The translations under genes were made by a program, and so were the position numbers. This document shows positions 25,256-35,832 of a DNA stretch of 64,000 nucleotides, in pieces. Position 1 is the stretch's first letter. Each line of letters begins with the position of its first letter. The stretch is taken from assembly GCA_032718475.1 (NCBI GenBank), contig JAUCBJ010009151.1, positions 123,160 through 187,159 on the forward strand, read 5' to 3'. This stretch comes from Nemertoderma westbladi. Its lineage: Eukaryota; Xenacoelomorpha; Nemertodermatida; Nemertodermatidae. The notes under the pieces were generated by a model. That model did no database searches and was not told the origin of the DNA. It saw only the letters and a program-made list of their open reading frames with translations.

Positions 25256-27588
25256 TTAACCCTATTAAACCCGGGGGGGGGGGGGTCAATATGACCCTCC
25301 CCGTGGTTTTTTTATTATAATTCTGAAACAAACGCAGTTGGGATTCTGAAATTTTATGAGTTTTCCTAAAAATCTATTGTCTTCCTAGTAGTGAAAACTG
25401 TTTTTAAAAATATTGGGTAGTTTTCGAGTTATAGCACCATTTTTTAACCCTACTTTTGGCACTTTTTTTGAGACGTTTTTTGAAAATTACATTTCATTAA
25501 ATATTAATTGTAACATCTCTATTTTTGATTTACACCGGTTTTTTGGTGTTAGCAATTGGATGGAATTCATATAAATTGATTTAGAAATTTCAAACTTGTT
25601 TTTTTCGGCGGGTGCCAAATTTTGGTGTCAGCACCAAATTTTGAAATATGTCAATTTTGTAAATTGATTGTTTGAAACTTGTTTTTTACGCAATTGGGGT
25701 TTTTTGGGGTTCTGTATGCAAAATGTGGTACTAGCACCAAATTTTGAAAACCATCAAATATATCAATTGATTGTGTCATCTTGTTTCTTGCGTTATACGG
25801 GTTTGTTAGGGTTCTGAATTCAATGGAATCAGTAAAAATTTCATAAGAGTTTTCAAACTTGTATTTTTCGCCGGTGGGTGAAAATTGTTGTTTTGCACCA
25901 AATTTTGGAAAATTAGTAAATTGATCAGTAGGTAGTATCATCTTGTTTCTTGCGTTATACGGGTTTATGAGGGTCCTGAATCCGATGGAAACAATAAAAA
26001 CAGCACTGGACATCGCAAACTTGTACTTTTTGGTGATGGGTACGAAATTTGGTGCTAGCACCAAAATTTGCCAAATTACGCCGAAAAATACAAGTAGCAA
26101 TGATCTGGCATATTTGAAATGTATTCCATTAGAATCAGCGCCCTAGAAAACCTAAAAATGTGAATTTATAGCATCGTATAAGTGAATTAAAAATTTTGTG
26201 TTCTAACTGAAAAGTGCTGGTTACTTGTTTTTTTCATTTTTTTCCTACGCATAGAGGACTAAACAGCCATTTATGGTAATCATATCATTTTTAAATATTT
26301 TCCAATGTATTTTGCTCCCCAGAAAACCTGTATTGAAAAACAATTAGCCGAAAAATGTAACTTTCAAATTTTGTGAAAATTGTGCTCTACTTGTAATTTT
26401 GGTGCTGCAATATTACCACCCCAGTACATTTTTTTGAAAATTTTTTTTTTCGGTCGGATCCAGACTAGTGATACCTACGTACAAACAAAAAATCAGACGT
26501 TTTCGTTAATTTTTGTAGATTTTAGAGGGAGGGGTCAATATGACCCCCCCCCCCCCCCGGTATTTGTTTCGTACCCATCACCAAAAAGTACAAGTTTGTG
26601 ATGTCCAGTGCTGTTTTTATTGATTCCATCGGATTCAGCACCCTCATAAACCCGTATAACGCAAGCAACAAGGTGATACTATCTACTGATCAATTTGCAT
26701 ATTTTCCAAAATTTGGTGCTGGCACAACAATTTTCACCCACCGGCGAAAAATACAAGTTTGAAAACTCTTATGAAATTTTTACTGATTCCATTGAATTCA
26801 GAACCCTCACAAACCCGTATAACGCAAGAAACAAGGTGACTCAATCAATTTATATATTTGATGGTTTTCAAAATTTGGTGCTAGCACCACATTTTGCACC
26901 CACTTCCGAAAAATACAAGTTTGAGATGCCTAGATCGAAAATTATATATTCCATTCAATTCAGAATAGCCATAAACCTCTAAAACGCAAGAAATAAATTG
27001 TCACAAACAATTTTATCAATTGAATGGATTTTCAAAATTTTGTGCTAGCACCAAAATTTGCACCTACCACCGAAAAATACAAGTTTGATAAGCTTGGTGC
27101 AACTCGTATATATTTCATCGAAACCAGAACCCCAAAAAACCCCAAATGCGTAAAAAACAAGTTTAACACAATCAATTTACAAAATTGACATATTTCAAAA
27201 TTTGGTGCTGGCACCAAAAATTGTCACCCGCCGAAAAAATCAAGTTTGAAATTTCTAAATCAATTTATATGAATTCCATCCAATTTCTAACACCAAAAAA
27301 CCGGTGTAAATCAATAATAGAGATGTTACAATTTATATTTAATGAAATGTAATTTTCAAAAAACGTCTCAAAAAAAGTGCCAAAAGTAGGGTTAAAAAAT
27401 GGTGCTATAACTCGAAAACTACCCAATATTTTTGAAAACGGTTTTCACTACTAGGAACACAATAGATTTTTAGGAAAAGTCGTAAAATTTCAGATTCCCA
27501 AATGCGTTTGATTCAGAATTATAATAAGAAAACCACGGGGGGAGGGGGGGTCATATTGACCCCCCCCCCCCGGGTTTAATAGGGTTAA
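25256..27588. mobile_element. TTAA-flanked foldback element, copy 1
   Basis: The element spans 25260-27584, bounded by TTAA on both sides (25256-25259, 27585-27588). Termini are inverted: CCCTATTAAACCCGGG against CCCGGGTTTAATAGGG. TTAA duplication and CCC termini are typical of piggyBac-type transposons. No transposase is present, so it is non-autonomous. The left arm (about 25260-26050) is repeated in inverted form in the right part (about 26560-27584), so the element could fold on itself. Inside, a degenerate unit of about 162 bp containing the palindrome GGTGCTAGCACC recurs. Confidence 0.85.
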
Positions 27589-28092
27589 GATATATACACG
27601 TTCGTGGGGCAATCGCACAGGACGAGGGTAGTTACTAGATACAAATTAAAATTGAGCAATTCTATCCCAAAATCGGTACTTAAGAAATTTAAATAAATAA
27701 TTAGGAAAATTTAACCAAAACGCCAATAAGAATAAATCAAATAAGAGAGGAAAGATCCCCCCCCCCTTGCTTCAACCGCCCTCTTAATCTGCTTGAAGTA
27801 TAGAGATACGGTGGCATTTTGATAACTTAATTACGTTTAGATCAATTAAAAACACATTTCTTAAAGCTAATCTCTTGAACTAATTAAAACTATAATGCAA
27901 TGGGTTATTGGGAATACAGTTATATAATTTTGAAGTATAATTATTTAAATCTTGTACTAGAAAATAATTAATATCCTTTAAGAGGCATGTTGAAATTGCT
28001 GACTTTACCCTAATCAACTTAAATAACTAATTAACTGCTATTATCTTAGGTTCGCGAAGGACACACGGAACACACATAGACACACCGGTTGA

Positions 28093-28144
28093 GTTAGTGG
28101 TACCTGTATGCTAAGCTCGATTACTTTCGTCGCTCGCCCCACAT
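28093..28144 (+). repeat. Inverted repeat, left arm, flanking transporter exon
   Basis: GTTAGTGGTACC through CGCCCCACAT. Reverse-complementary to 29752-29804 with about five mismatches in 52 bp. No target duplication seen outside the arms. It could be a dispersed repeat present in both orientations. Confidence 0.75.
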
Positions 28145-28185
28145 GTTTTTGAGTAATATATTGCGGTGCCGGACTATGTCCACAA

Positions 28186-28271
28186 ATTATAAAAAAAAAA
28201 AATTTTTTTTGGGGGGGGGGGGGGGGCTAAATTGGCATAGGGGGCGAAAATTTGTCCCCCCCCCCCCCTGT
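28186..28271. repeat. A/T/G...C homopolymer hairpin-like block
   Basis: Successive runs of A, T and about 17 G are followed about 30 bp later by a run of about 14 C, so the G and C runs could pair. The core GCTAAATTGGCATAGG is short. This may be a minimal foldback element or a region of poor base calling. Confidence 0.5.
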
Positions 28272-28889
28272 GGAAATGGTTCCCGTACGGCTGAGGATGA
28301 TTTTGATTTATGATTATTAAGTCGGAACGTTCGAATCCTAATATTACCTACCCTTGTGACTATAATTCAAATTGCGCTTATAATCCGTATTCCTTAAATG
28401 CAATCTTGTTGGATAATATTAGTAAACCTAAGTATGACACTATATGACTAGGAAAACATTAATTTTATGAATACCGGTAGTAATATTTCTGGTATTAGTG
28501 TGGTACAGTAGTAATATGGGATATTTGTGGTTGTAGAACCTAGAAAGTTGTAGATAGGGGGGGGGGGGGACTTTCGGGAAAATCGACGCAAATAACAGCC
28601 GATTGTTCTCAAAGATAAAACTGTAACTATTCTAATGACTTTCGTTTATAGTTTTGGTTTTTACGGATGCAGCTATAGTACATAATATACACAAACAAAG
28701 TCAAGTAAGACGATTCAAAAACAAAATTAAATAGCTCAACGCAATAGCTCAACAATATTTTAATCTAATTATCAATATTTCAATATTGTTTAGAGCTAAT
28801 AATTGTTTTTATTCTTGTTGTGGCACACGAGTTCAGATATGTCAAACGTGAATAAACTCTCTAATTGTTTAATGATTGTTTATTTTCAG

Positions 28890-29639
28890 ACGACGATATC
28901 CAACCCTGGTGATGCCGGCATGGTGGGTAGGATAATAATTAACACTATTCTAGGCGGCTCAATATCCGGGTTGTCTGTAATACTTCTCAACAAAATCTTA
29001 ACTTATAACAAGTGGGGTTACCTGGTGACACTGAACGGGGTGATGGTGGGGATGGTGTCTGTAGCTGCCGGTTGCAATGTTTACGAACCGTGGGCTGCTC
29101 TGATCCTCGGGATACTCGGGGCCATTGGATACACGGCAATAAAGATGATGGTATTGAAACTCCGTATCGACGACCCAATGGAGGCGATCTCGGTTCATGG
29201 TGTCGGGGGAGTTATTGGGATTATATTTCTACCACTCTTCGCCTATGTTCAGAGAGTGTTTACTGGTGAGAAGGACGCCGTGATTCAAGATGTCCCTATT
29301 GGTATAAACCTTCTTGGAGTTGTTGTCATTACTTGCTGGTCGGCTGTTTGGGCGTTTATAATTTTATACCCATTCCGATACTTCGAGTTGTTTCGTATTC
29401 GGTTGCGTGTCGAGGCATCTGGTATAGACCGTAACCTTCACAAAGAGGTCGCCTACGTCGAGATCTCGCAGACAAATCCTGCTCAAATCGATACAGTGGA
29501 ACTGCAGTCTAAGAAGATGACTGTGGATTTGGAGACTAAGGAATTACCCCCTCCAACAACCGTAACGAAACGTGGCCGAAACAATTCTGGTTACGTCCAT
29601 TATGATATCAACCCGGTCTCTGGTCTTGGTAGAGTCTAA
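28890..29639 (+). CDS. amt: Amt-type ammonium transporter, 3'-terminal exon
   Basis: Encodes the last 249 residues of an Amt/MEP-family ammonium channel, a plasma-membrane protein that conducts ammonium/ammonia. The exon starts after the 3' splice site TTTATTTTCAG, and the frame continues to TAA at 29637-29639. Hydrophobic segments are visible around GRIIINTILGGSISG, LNGVMVGMVSV, WAALILGILGAIGY, GGVIGIIFLPLF and LLGVVVITCWSAVWAF. RIDDPMEAISVHGVGG is the family signature; its His corresponds to the second of the twin pore histidines. A charged cytosolic tail of about 65 residues follows (PFRYFELFRIR onward). The preceding exons, with the first half of the channel, are not recognisable in this window. 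No disabling change is seen. Confidence 0.93.
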   Translation, partial: TTISNPGDAGMVGRIIINTILGGSISGLSVILLNKILTYNKWGYLVTLNGVMVGMVSVAAGCNVYEPWAALILGILGAIGYTAIKMMVLKLRIDDPMEAISVHGVGGVIGIIFLPLFAYVQRVFTGEKDAVIQDVPIGINLLGVVVITCWSAVWAFIILYPFRYFELFRIRLRVEASGIDRNLHKEVAYVEISQTNPAQIDTVELQSKKMTVDLETKELPPPTTVTKRGRNNSGYVHYDINPVSGLGRV

Positions 29640-30450
29640 TTTATTCCGTAATTATTCCATAACTGGAGGATAATATGGAATATATTTTTTTATTTATTAA
29701 CTCATTCGAATATTTTCTAGGTATGTGAGAGGTCATTCAAAGGTTGACACCAATGTGGGGCGAGCCACGAAAGTAGGCAAGCTTAGCATACGGGTACCAC
29801 TAACGTCGTAACGCTTGCTTTTGCCTGGCTGGTAATAATAAGTACACCTCACCACTATTATACCACCATTATAAGGGTAATAACCAGTAAGGATAATTGC
29901 GCATCTATAGGGCAAGCAGTGTAAGAAGTCAGACTATTAAGACAGCTTCCTTTTGTTTATTTCGCAAAATGATTGGCTGAGTATTTAATGATGATTCTTT
30001 AGAATAATTAGCTTTTTAATTTCATTGACATGGTAAATTAATAATTCAGTATCAATACTATTGGTGTAAGATCAGTTTTAATGTTTCTTAAAAATAGGTT
30101 TGCCTCCACGCCTAAAATATTTTACTTTTAAAACACAAATTATCTGGTAATACCTGCCTTTCATCCTCTCTGCGCTTTGGGTTGGGGTGGTACAGCTTAA
30201 GAGGGGTGTTGAAGGGGAAGTTCTTTCCCCACGGCTTTGTTATTAGCGGTTTTGTTAAATTTCTCAAATACCGATTTTGTGATAGAATAGCTCCATTTTA
30301 ATTTGTTTATCATAACTGAGTCTCGTGCAGCGAGAAGACGCCATGAACGCGTATAACGATGAATAACGAAAAATAACGAAAAACAAAAAACAACGAAAAA
30401 CAGAAAGAAATAAACTATATCAAAAAAACTATAACTCGAACATCATCAGG
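29640..30450. other. 3' flank of transporter gene, no gene seen
   Basis: Presumed 3' UTR and intergenic DNA. It holds the right arm of the inverted repeat (29752-29804) and an A-rich simple stretch built on AACGAAAA (about 30355-30412). No canonical AATAAA was noticed close to the stop codon. No coding potential beyond short chance frames. Confidence 0.6.
29752..29804 (-). repeat. Inverted repeat, right arm, flanking transporter exon
   Basis: Reverse complement of 28093-28144 at about 90 percent identity, 1.6 kb away with the transporter exon between the arms. Confidence 0.75.
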
Positions 30451-33108
30451 ATTTTTAAGAATGCTGTGCCGGCTTGTCGACAAAATTGCGCCGCCACAAC
30501 TCCCTATAACCCATGACATTTGCTAGATCATCCGCATCTTCAAGGCCAGTGTCCTTTAAGATGCGTCTCAAGAAAGTCATGGGCTGTCAACCATGCTTAC
30601 TCACTCCATGAGGCTTCCAATGTACAAGATTATGCACTGGCTGGTCCTCACGGCGAAAGCAATGTCCTGCAAAGCGGAGGCGAATTTGTTCTAGTGTCAA
30701 GCTTGGGGGAACCAATGAGACACCTCCAATGTTATATAGTGTCTGGTTGGAGATGCGAGCATTGTACTTGACACAATGAACCCGGCATAGCATTCTTGTG
30801 AATGTGCCATCCAGAGATTTGGTGTCCTCAGCAGTTAGAGCCCAGCATGGACTCCCATAGAGGAGTACTGGAACTACTGCTGCTCTAAATAATCGGACCT
30901 TAAGTTTCTGATTAATTCTTGGTGACTTCCAAATCCTGGAAAGCCTGTTCAAGGCTGCCATGCCTTTCCCTTACGTATTCGAAGGTCCTCACCTGACTTC
31001 CGGATCCATGATCCCAGGTAACCATCGTATTGTCGAACCATCGTATATTGCTGCAATAATTTCATCAGGAATCCCATATAATGAAAGCATGCTGAACATA
31101 CGTGAGCGGGAGACTGAATCAAAGGCTTTGAAGAAGTCAACAAAGATAACAGCCAGATGCCTGTCTTTTTTTTTTTTGATAACTCTTCAATTATCCTTCT
31201 AAGTGCCAAAATGGGCTCCATGGTCCCACGACCTTTACGGAACCCATTCTGATTTCCACGGAGCAGTCTCTCAATGGGATGCCTGATGCGATTTAATAGA
31301 ATTCTATTGTATAGCTTTGCAGCAATCGAGATCAATTAGATTCTCCGAAATAACCATAGAGTGTTAGGTTGCCCTTCTTGGGAACTGGCACCAATTTGTT
31401 TTCATTTCTTGTGGGACTCTTGTTGTTTGGTACATGTCTACTGTAATGAGGGCCTTCTCACTCCAACCCGGCTCTAGCACGGCTGCTATATTTGAACTGT
31501 CAACCAAACAATACAGCAATAATAAGCGTGATATTTATTATCAAAGTATAATATTAATAAGCGGAGAATATGTGATTCACTTAACTGTATAATAACCTAC
31601 CGGTCGGCGGTCAACCGCTACCGGTACAAGCAGTAACCTACTTCGTATCGTACTGCAGTACTGCCTTCCTAGTCTGCTAGTCTACAACATAACTACATAC
31701 AACATAACATAACTGCACTCTGTATTCTTGGTACCGATCATACAGTACATTTCTATTACACTACTATGATGGGATAAATGAGCTTTAAACACTCAGGTAT
31801 TTTAAAGACCTCAGGGGGAATACCATCTACTCCACTGGCACGATTGGTCTTAATGCTCTTTGCAGCAGCCTTCACTTCTGCAAAGGAGATATCACCAATG
31901 GGAATATCTGGGAGTACAGACTCAGACACTTTTACTTCTATAAAGTTATCACGCAATACCCTGTCATTATTTAGGAGCTTTTCAAAGTGGACCTTCCAAC
32001 CATTGAGGCGATCGGCTGGTGGTTCAGCCTTAACATTGGTGGTTGGTTGGCTTTTCCGCCCAGTAAGCAAGTTGATCGATTTCCATGCCTGGGATGATTG
32101 CCTGTTGTCGTCAGCATCATTGATGGCATCAACCTGTTGGTTTATTAGCTCCTGTAGATTAACAGAGTACTGCCTGTTCAGGGACCTAGATGCAGCCTTA
32201 ACTGCATTCTTGGCCGCTGTGTAATCTGTTTGAGTCGGGACTCTTTCTGCGCCTTATATAGGTCATTTCGGCACTTCTGGATTTTGTTGTCAGTCCAGGG
32301 GGCCCTTTTTCTGTTTCGAGGGTATACAGGAACTGTTTCTGCAGCTGCTAACTTAACTGCTTCTGTAAAGGCAGTATAGCCCTCACAGTGATCTGCCGCC
32401 TCAGAGGCAAGAGCCTCATACCTGTTGCTCAGCTGTAGTGTGAAGCTGGATCTCACACTTGGCTGTTGCAACAGAGAGGACCAGTCATGCCGTGGCAAGG
32501 CAGATTTCGTTGTTCTGCTAGCACGCAGACTAAGTCTTACCTTGGCCACAATAAGGCGGTGATCACTGGAGAAGGGTCGAAGTGTAAATGCATTACAGTC
32601 TTGTATAGAGCTCCTGTACTTCCTACGAAACAGAATATGGTCTATCTGGGACTTGTGACCACTGGGTCCACTATGAGTCCATAGCTTTCCAGTTTGCTTC
32701 TTGAACTGGGTTCCAGCCAAAAACAATCCATTTCCAGAGATAATATCCTGAAGATGGACGGATTTTCGGTTGACACTATTGCTATAGACCCAGGGCGATG
32801 TAGGTGATTGATGCAGACTTGCATTAAAGTCTCCCAGGAATGTTAAGAATGCATGCTGATCCACTCCATCACTAGCTGCTTGTAGATTGTGGTAGAAATT
32901 TTCCACCTCCTCTACAGAGGCAACACTAGTTGGAGAGTAGCACACAATCAGAACCACCTTAGGAATCTTCTTAGCCAGTCTTCCAGAACATGAGAAGTGG
33001 AGACGGATGATGCGGTTAGAGATTTGGTCTATTTTGTCCAATGCTGCATGTGCAGTTGGATTCATCAATAGACCAATACCACCATTGCCACTATCATCTG
33101 CTGACGCG
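30451..33108 (-). pseudogene. RTE-like LINE ORF2, broken second copy
   Basis: Second copy of the LINE at 22674-25063, on the opposite strand and longer at its 5' end. It retains much of the APE endonuclease (FLGDFNASL; QIDHILF; SDHRLIVAKV between about 33100 and 32500). It is disabled by frameshifts (one at a T run, 31167-31178), by a deletion at about 31022-31030 that removes about 425 bp including catalytic FADD, and by the LTR insertion at 31442-31760. Upstream it ends near a 17-C run (about 33123-33139). Confidence 0.88.
31442..31760. mobile_element. 319-bp solo LTR (or small MITE)
   Basis: Sequence absent from the sister LINE copy, starting TGTAATGAG and ending CTATTACA. It has perfect 6-bp inverted ends (TGTAAT/ATTACA) and CTAC on both sides (31438-31441, 31761-31764), where the intact LINE has a single CTAC. 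TG...CA ends with a 4-bp duplication fit a solo LTR. The same junctions can also be read as a TA-duplicating MITE one base longer on each side. No coding capacity. Confidence 0.75.
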
Positions 33109-33835
33109 AGGGCGAGTCACCAACCCCCCCCCCCCCCCCATCTCCTTAATCAGAACCTCATCAGTCTGTCCAGTCTGCATTCGGTGCTCGGCGGGTTAAA
33201 GTACCCAGAAACAGTGGTATTTTCTGTTAAAGTACCCAGAAACGGCGGTATTTTCTGTTAATGACTGCAAGCAGCAGAAAATCGTCGGCATCTATTTTGA
33301 ATTAGTTTAATTATTAATATTTGAAAAAGCGCCCTGCCTCTTATTGCTTTTGATGCTTGACACGTTGGTTGGGGCCCCTCCTTAAGAACTACGTCTAAGT
33401 ATTTATAATTTATATTGATGTGTCAAATTATATCCAGTTTTACATTGTGCCACAAGTTAACTTGCTATGTTATAAACGTATTGTTTGAAAGATCACCTTG
33501 ATTACGCAGTTTAAAGTTATTTATATTTATATCATGTTCGTATTGAAAATAAGTACATTTGTAAGTTGGGTATGTAAGTTGGGTATGTATTGTTTCAAAT
33601 TATTATATCGTTTAATCTTCTGCTAAAAGTTGTTGGAATGGTGTTGGGTGAAGCTATTTGATCAAATTTTGTATAATAATTGTTATTTGGACTATCTACA
33701 ATATAGCTAGATAATAAATTCATTGATAAAATTATCATATATATATATATAAATAAATTAATGCAGTAGGTGGTAGGGTAGATCAGTTTATTGCAGTACT
33801 GAAATAGAAGAGCACTGGCTGGTGATTGATATTGA
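33109..33835. other. Intergenic, no gene seen
   Basis: Holds a 17-C run (about 33123-33139), a 31-bp sequence repeated twice in tandem (about 33197-33259, GTTAAAGTACCCAGAAAC core), and an AT dinucleotide stretch near 33739. Otherwise AT-rich with no recognisable feature. Confidence 0.5.
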
Positions 33836-33912
33836 TATTGTTACGCGAATCAATTGATTTTTACCCAAAACAATAAATTTTTGCACGTAACAATTAATTT
33901 TTACCCGAAACA

Positions 33913-33918
<6 letters not shown>
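33836..33918. repeat. 20-bp satellite fragment left of nested LINE
   Basis: Four degenerate units of the CAATTAATTTTTACCCG type, the same family as the array at 38540-39170. The two pieces are separated by the LINE at 33919-38539, implying that the LINE inserted into one array. Confidence 0.75.
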
Positions 33919-33951
<33 letters not shown>

Positions 33952-34101
33952 CCCCTCTTCGGGGTAATAAAACTTTTATTTCTCAATAAAATTTAAATAA
34001 AACCGGTCCAAACTAGAAATATATACATATGAATGATAATAATATGCTAGAGAACAATGTGAGTTATGCTTTATGTATTTGTATTTATGGTACTTTTGTG
34101 G

Positions 34102-35832
34102 TTAGTGGCCCAATGAGGACAACGATGGACATGATTTGCATTTAATTGCATGGTATCGATCTTGTGAGCTTTTGTGGCAGTATTTGCAGCAGCATTCAGG
34201 AGACAGTTCGTGGAATATAGTTTGGTTTGTACATATCTTGTGGCGGAATCCATGCACCGTCGTTCTTGCTATTATGTGTCGGTTCCGTTGGCCGGCAAGA
34301 CGCCATGTATGGGTGGTGAGACCAGGACCGTCAGAGTAGCATTGTGCGGTGAAGTTTTCTTCTCTCTCCCTTCGGTGTTGGCAGTATAGCTCCCATGTTT
34401 CGGATGAGAACATATTTGCGTGTTCCTTATAAAGTTCTTAGGCGAATGTTTCGCATCCGACCATTTTGTGCACCATTGTTGCGGATGAGTTCTTGTGGAG
34501 TGATAATAGCCTCTTTAGAAATGCCGTTTTGATTTTGTCAAGTTCGATCAGGTTCCGTAGGGTGAAGAATACGCCTATCTCTAGAAAGGCATAAGTAACT
34601 GCTGGTTTTATTTTCATGTTAAATATTGCTATTCCAGTCTTTACAGATATCATGGGTAGATGTTGCAGGCATCCAATTACACCAAATGCTTTGCGTTTCT
34701 TGACATCTAGGTGCTTTCTGAAGCATAAAGTTAGTTGTAATATTACTCCAAGATACTTGTATTGGTTACATATCTCTACACTTTCGCCACCGTAAGTGAA
34801 ACAATCTGTCTTTGCTAGTCTGCCACCGCGACGAAATTTTATTATCTTGGTTTTAGTCATGTTAACAATCATTCCGTTTCTATTGCACCAACTGTATATA
34901 ATATCAAGACCTGTTTGGATCTGTTCTCTATTTCTTGAGTAAATAACTAGGTCATCTGCGAAGAACAGAAATTTGAGAGCTGATCCCACCTGGCGAAGAA
35001 CTAGTGCTAGATCTGATATGAACATAAGAAAGCAAGATGGGGAGAAGCAGTCCCCCTGTAGTATACCTCTCAGTTGTTGTATTGATTTAGTAAGTTTAAT
35101 ACCATCAAATATTTTGACCGAGTTATGTAGTATATCTTTCACCAATAAATATAGTTTTCCATGGATCCCAAATTCATTGTATAATTTATAGAGTAGGATG
35201 CTGCGATCTACCATGTCGAACGCTTTCTTATAGTCGATAAATGCGGCATAGACATACTGGCCACTGTTTCCACCATTGATAGCTTCATTTATTTATGCTA
35301 GTATTTTGCCGATTGCTTGTTGTGTTGATCGTCCACTCCGAAACCAAACTGTTCGTCCGGAAGGAGATGGTTTTTGTGTTGAATTACTCGTTTATTAATC
35401 ATGCTGGTTAGTATTTTCAGCAGGATACAAATTAGAGCGATTCCTCTGTAATTGCTTGGATCTGCAATGCTTCCTAGGCCCTTATATATGATCTTGATTA
35501 AGCTGGATCGCCATGTATTTGAAATCCTTCCAATATTTAAACAGACTTTGTATAGATATGATAGAATTGTTATTAGAAACGGGAGTCCAATTTTGATATG
35601 TTCATAGTATAATCCATCATGCCCGCAGGCCTTGTTATTTGCTGAGTCGCGGACAGCGTATTCGATCTCCTTCTCAGTGAATGGTGAGTTGTACCAATCT
35701 TCAGTTTCTGTTTCTTCCGTTGGAGGTATTGGGATCTCGGCACGTTGAGGGTCTTCCCGCCCTAGTAGTTCTCGAAAATATGACTCTAGCGTATCCGAGT
35801 CTATCGGAGCTGCTGTAGGGGGAATGGTCCCC
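34102..35832 (-). pseudogene. LINE reverse transcriptase half and Cys/His tail, broken
   Basis: Reading leftwards: an RT N-terminal part (ACGHDGLYYEHIK, SNYRGIALI, DEQFGFG), frameshift and stops near 35215-35300, then the palm with GILQGDCFSPSCF and the catalytic FFADDLVIYS (about 34940-34970), thumb, an in-frame stop at 34438-34440, and finally a Cys/His cluster (CCCKYCHKSSQDRYHAIKC) as in many LINE C-termini. Non-functional. Confidence 0.85.

Larger units (their letters stand above)
27589..28889. other. Non-coding flank / intron upstream of transporter exon
   Basis: AT-rich sequence with several homopolymer runs (C near 27761-27769, A/T/G/C block 28187-28269, G near 28558-28569). I see no coding exon here. 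The last bases (TTTATTTTCAG, ending 28889) form a good 3' splice site, so at least the right part is intron of the ammonium transporter gene. Confidence 0.6.

Noticed and set aside
28803-28889. Extension of the transporter frame upstream to 28803
   Set aside because: The sequence before 28890 is AT-rich, ends in a good splice acceptor and has no transporter similarity; the openness is chance.
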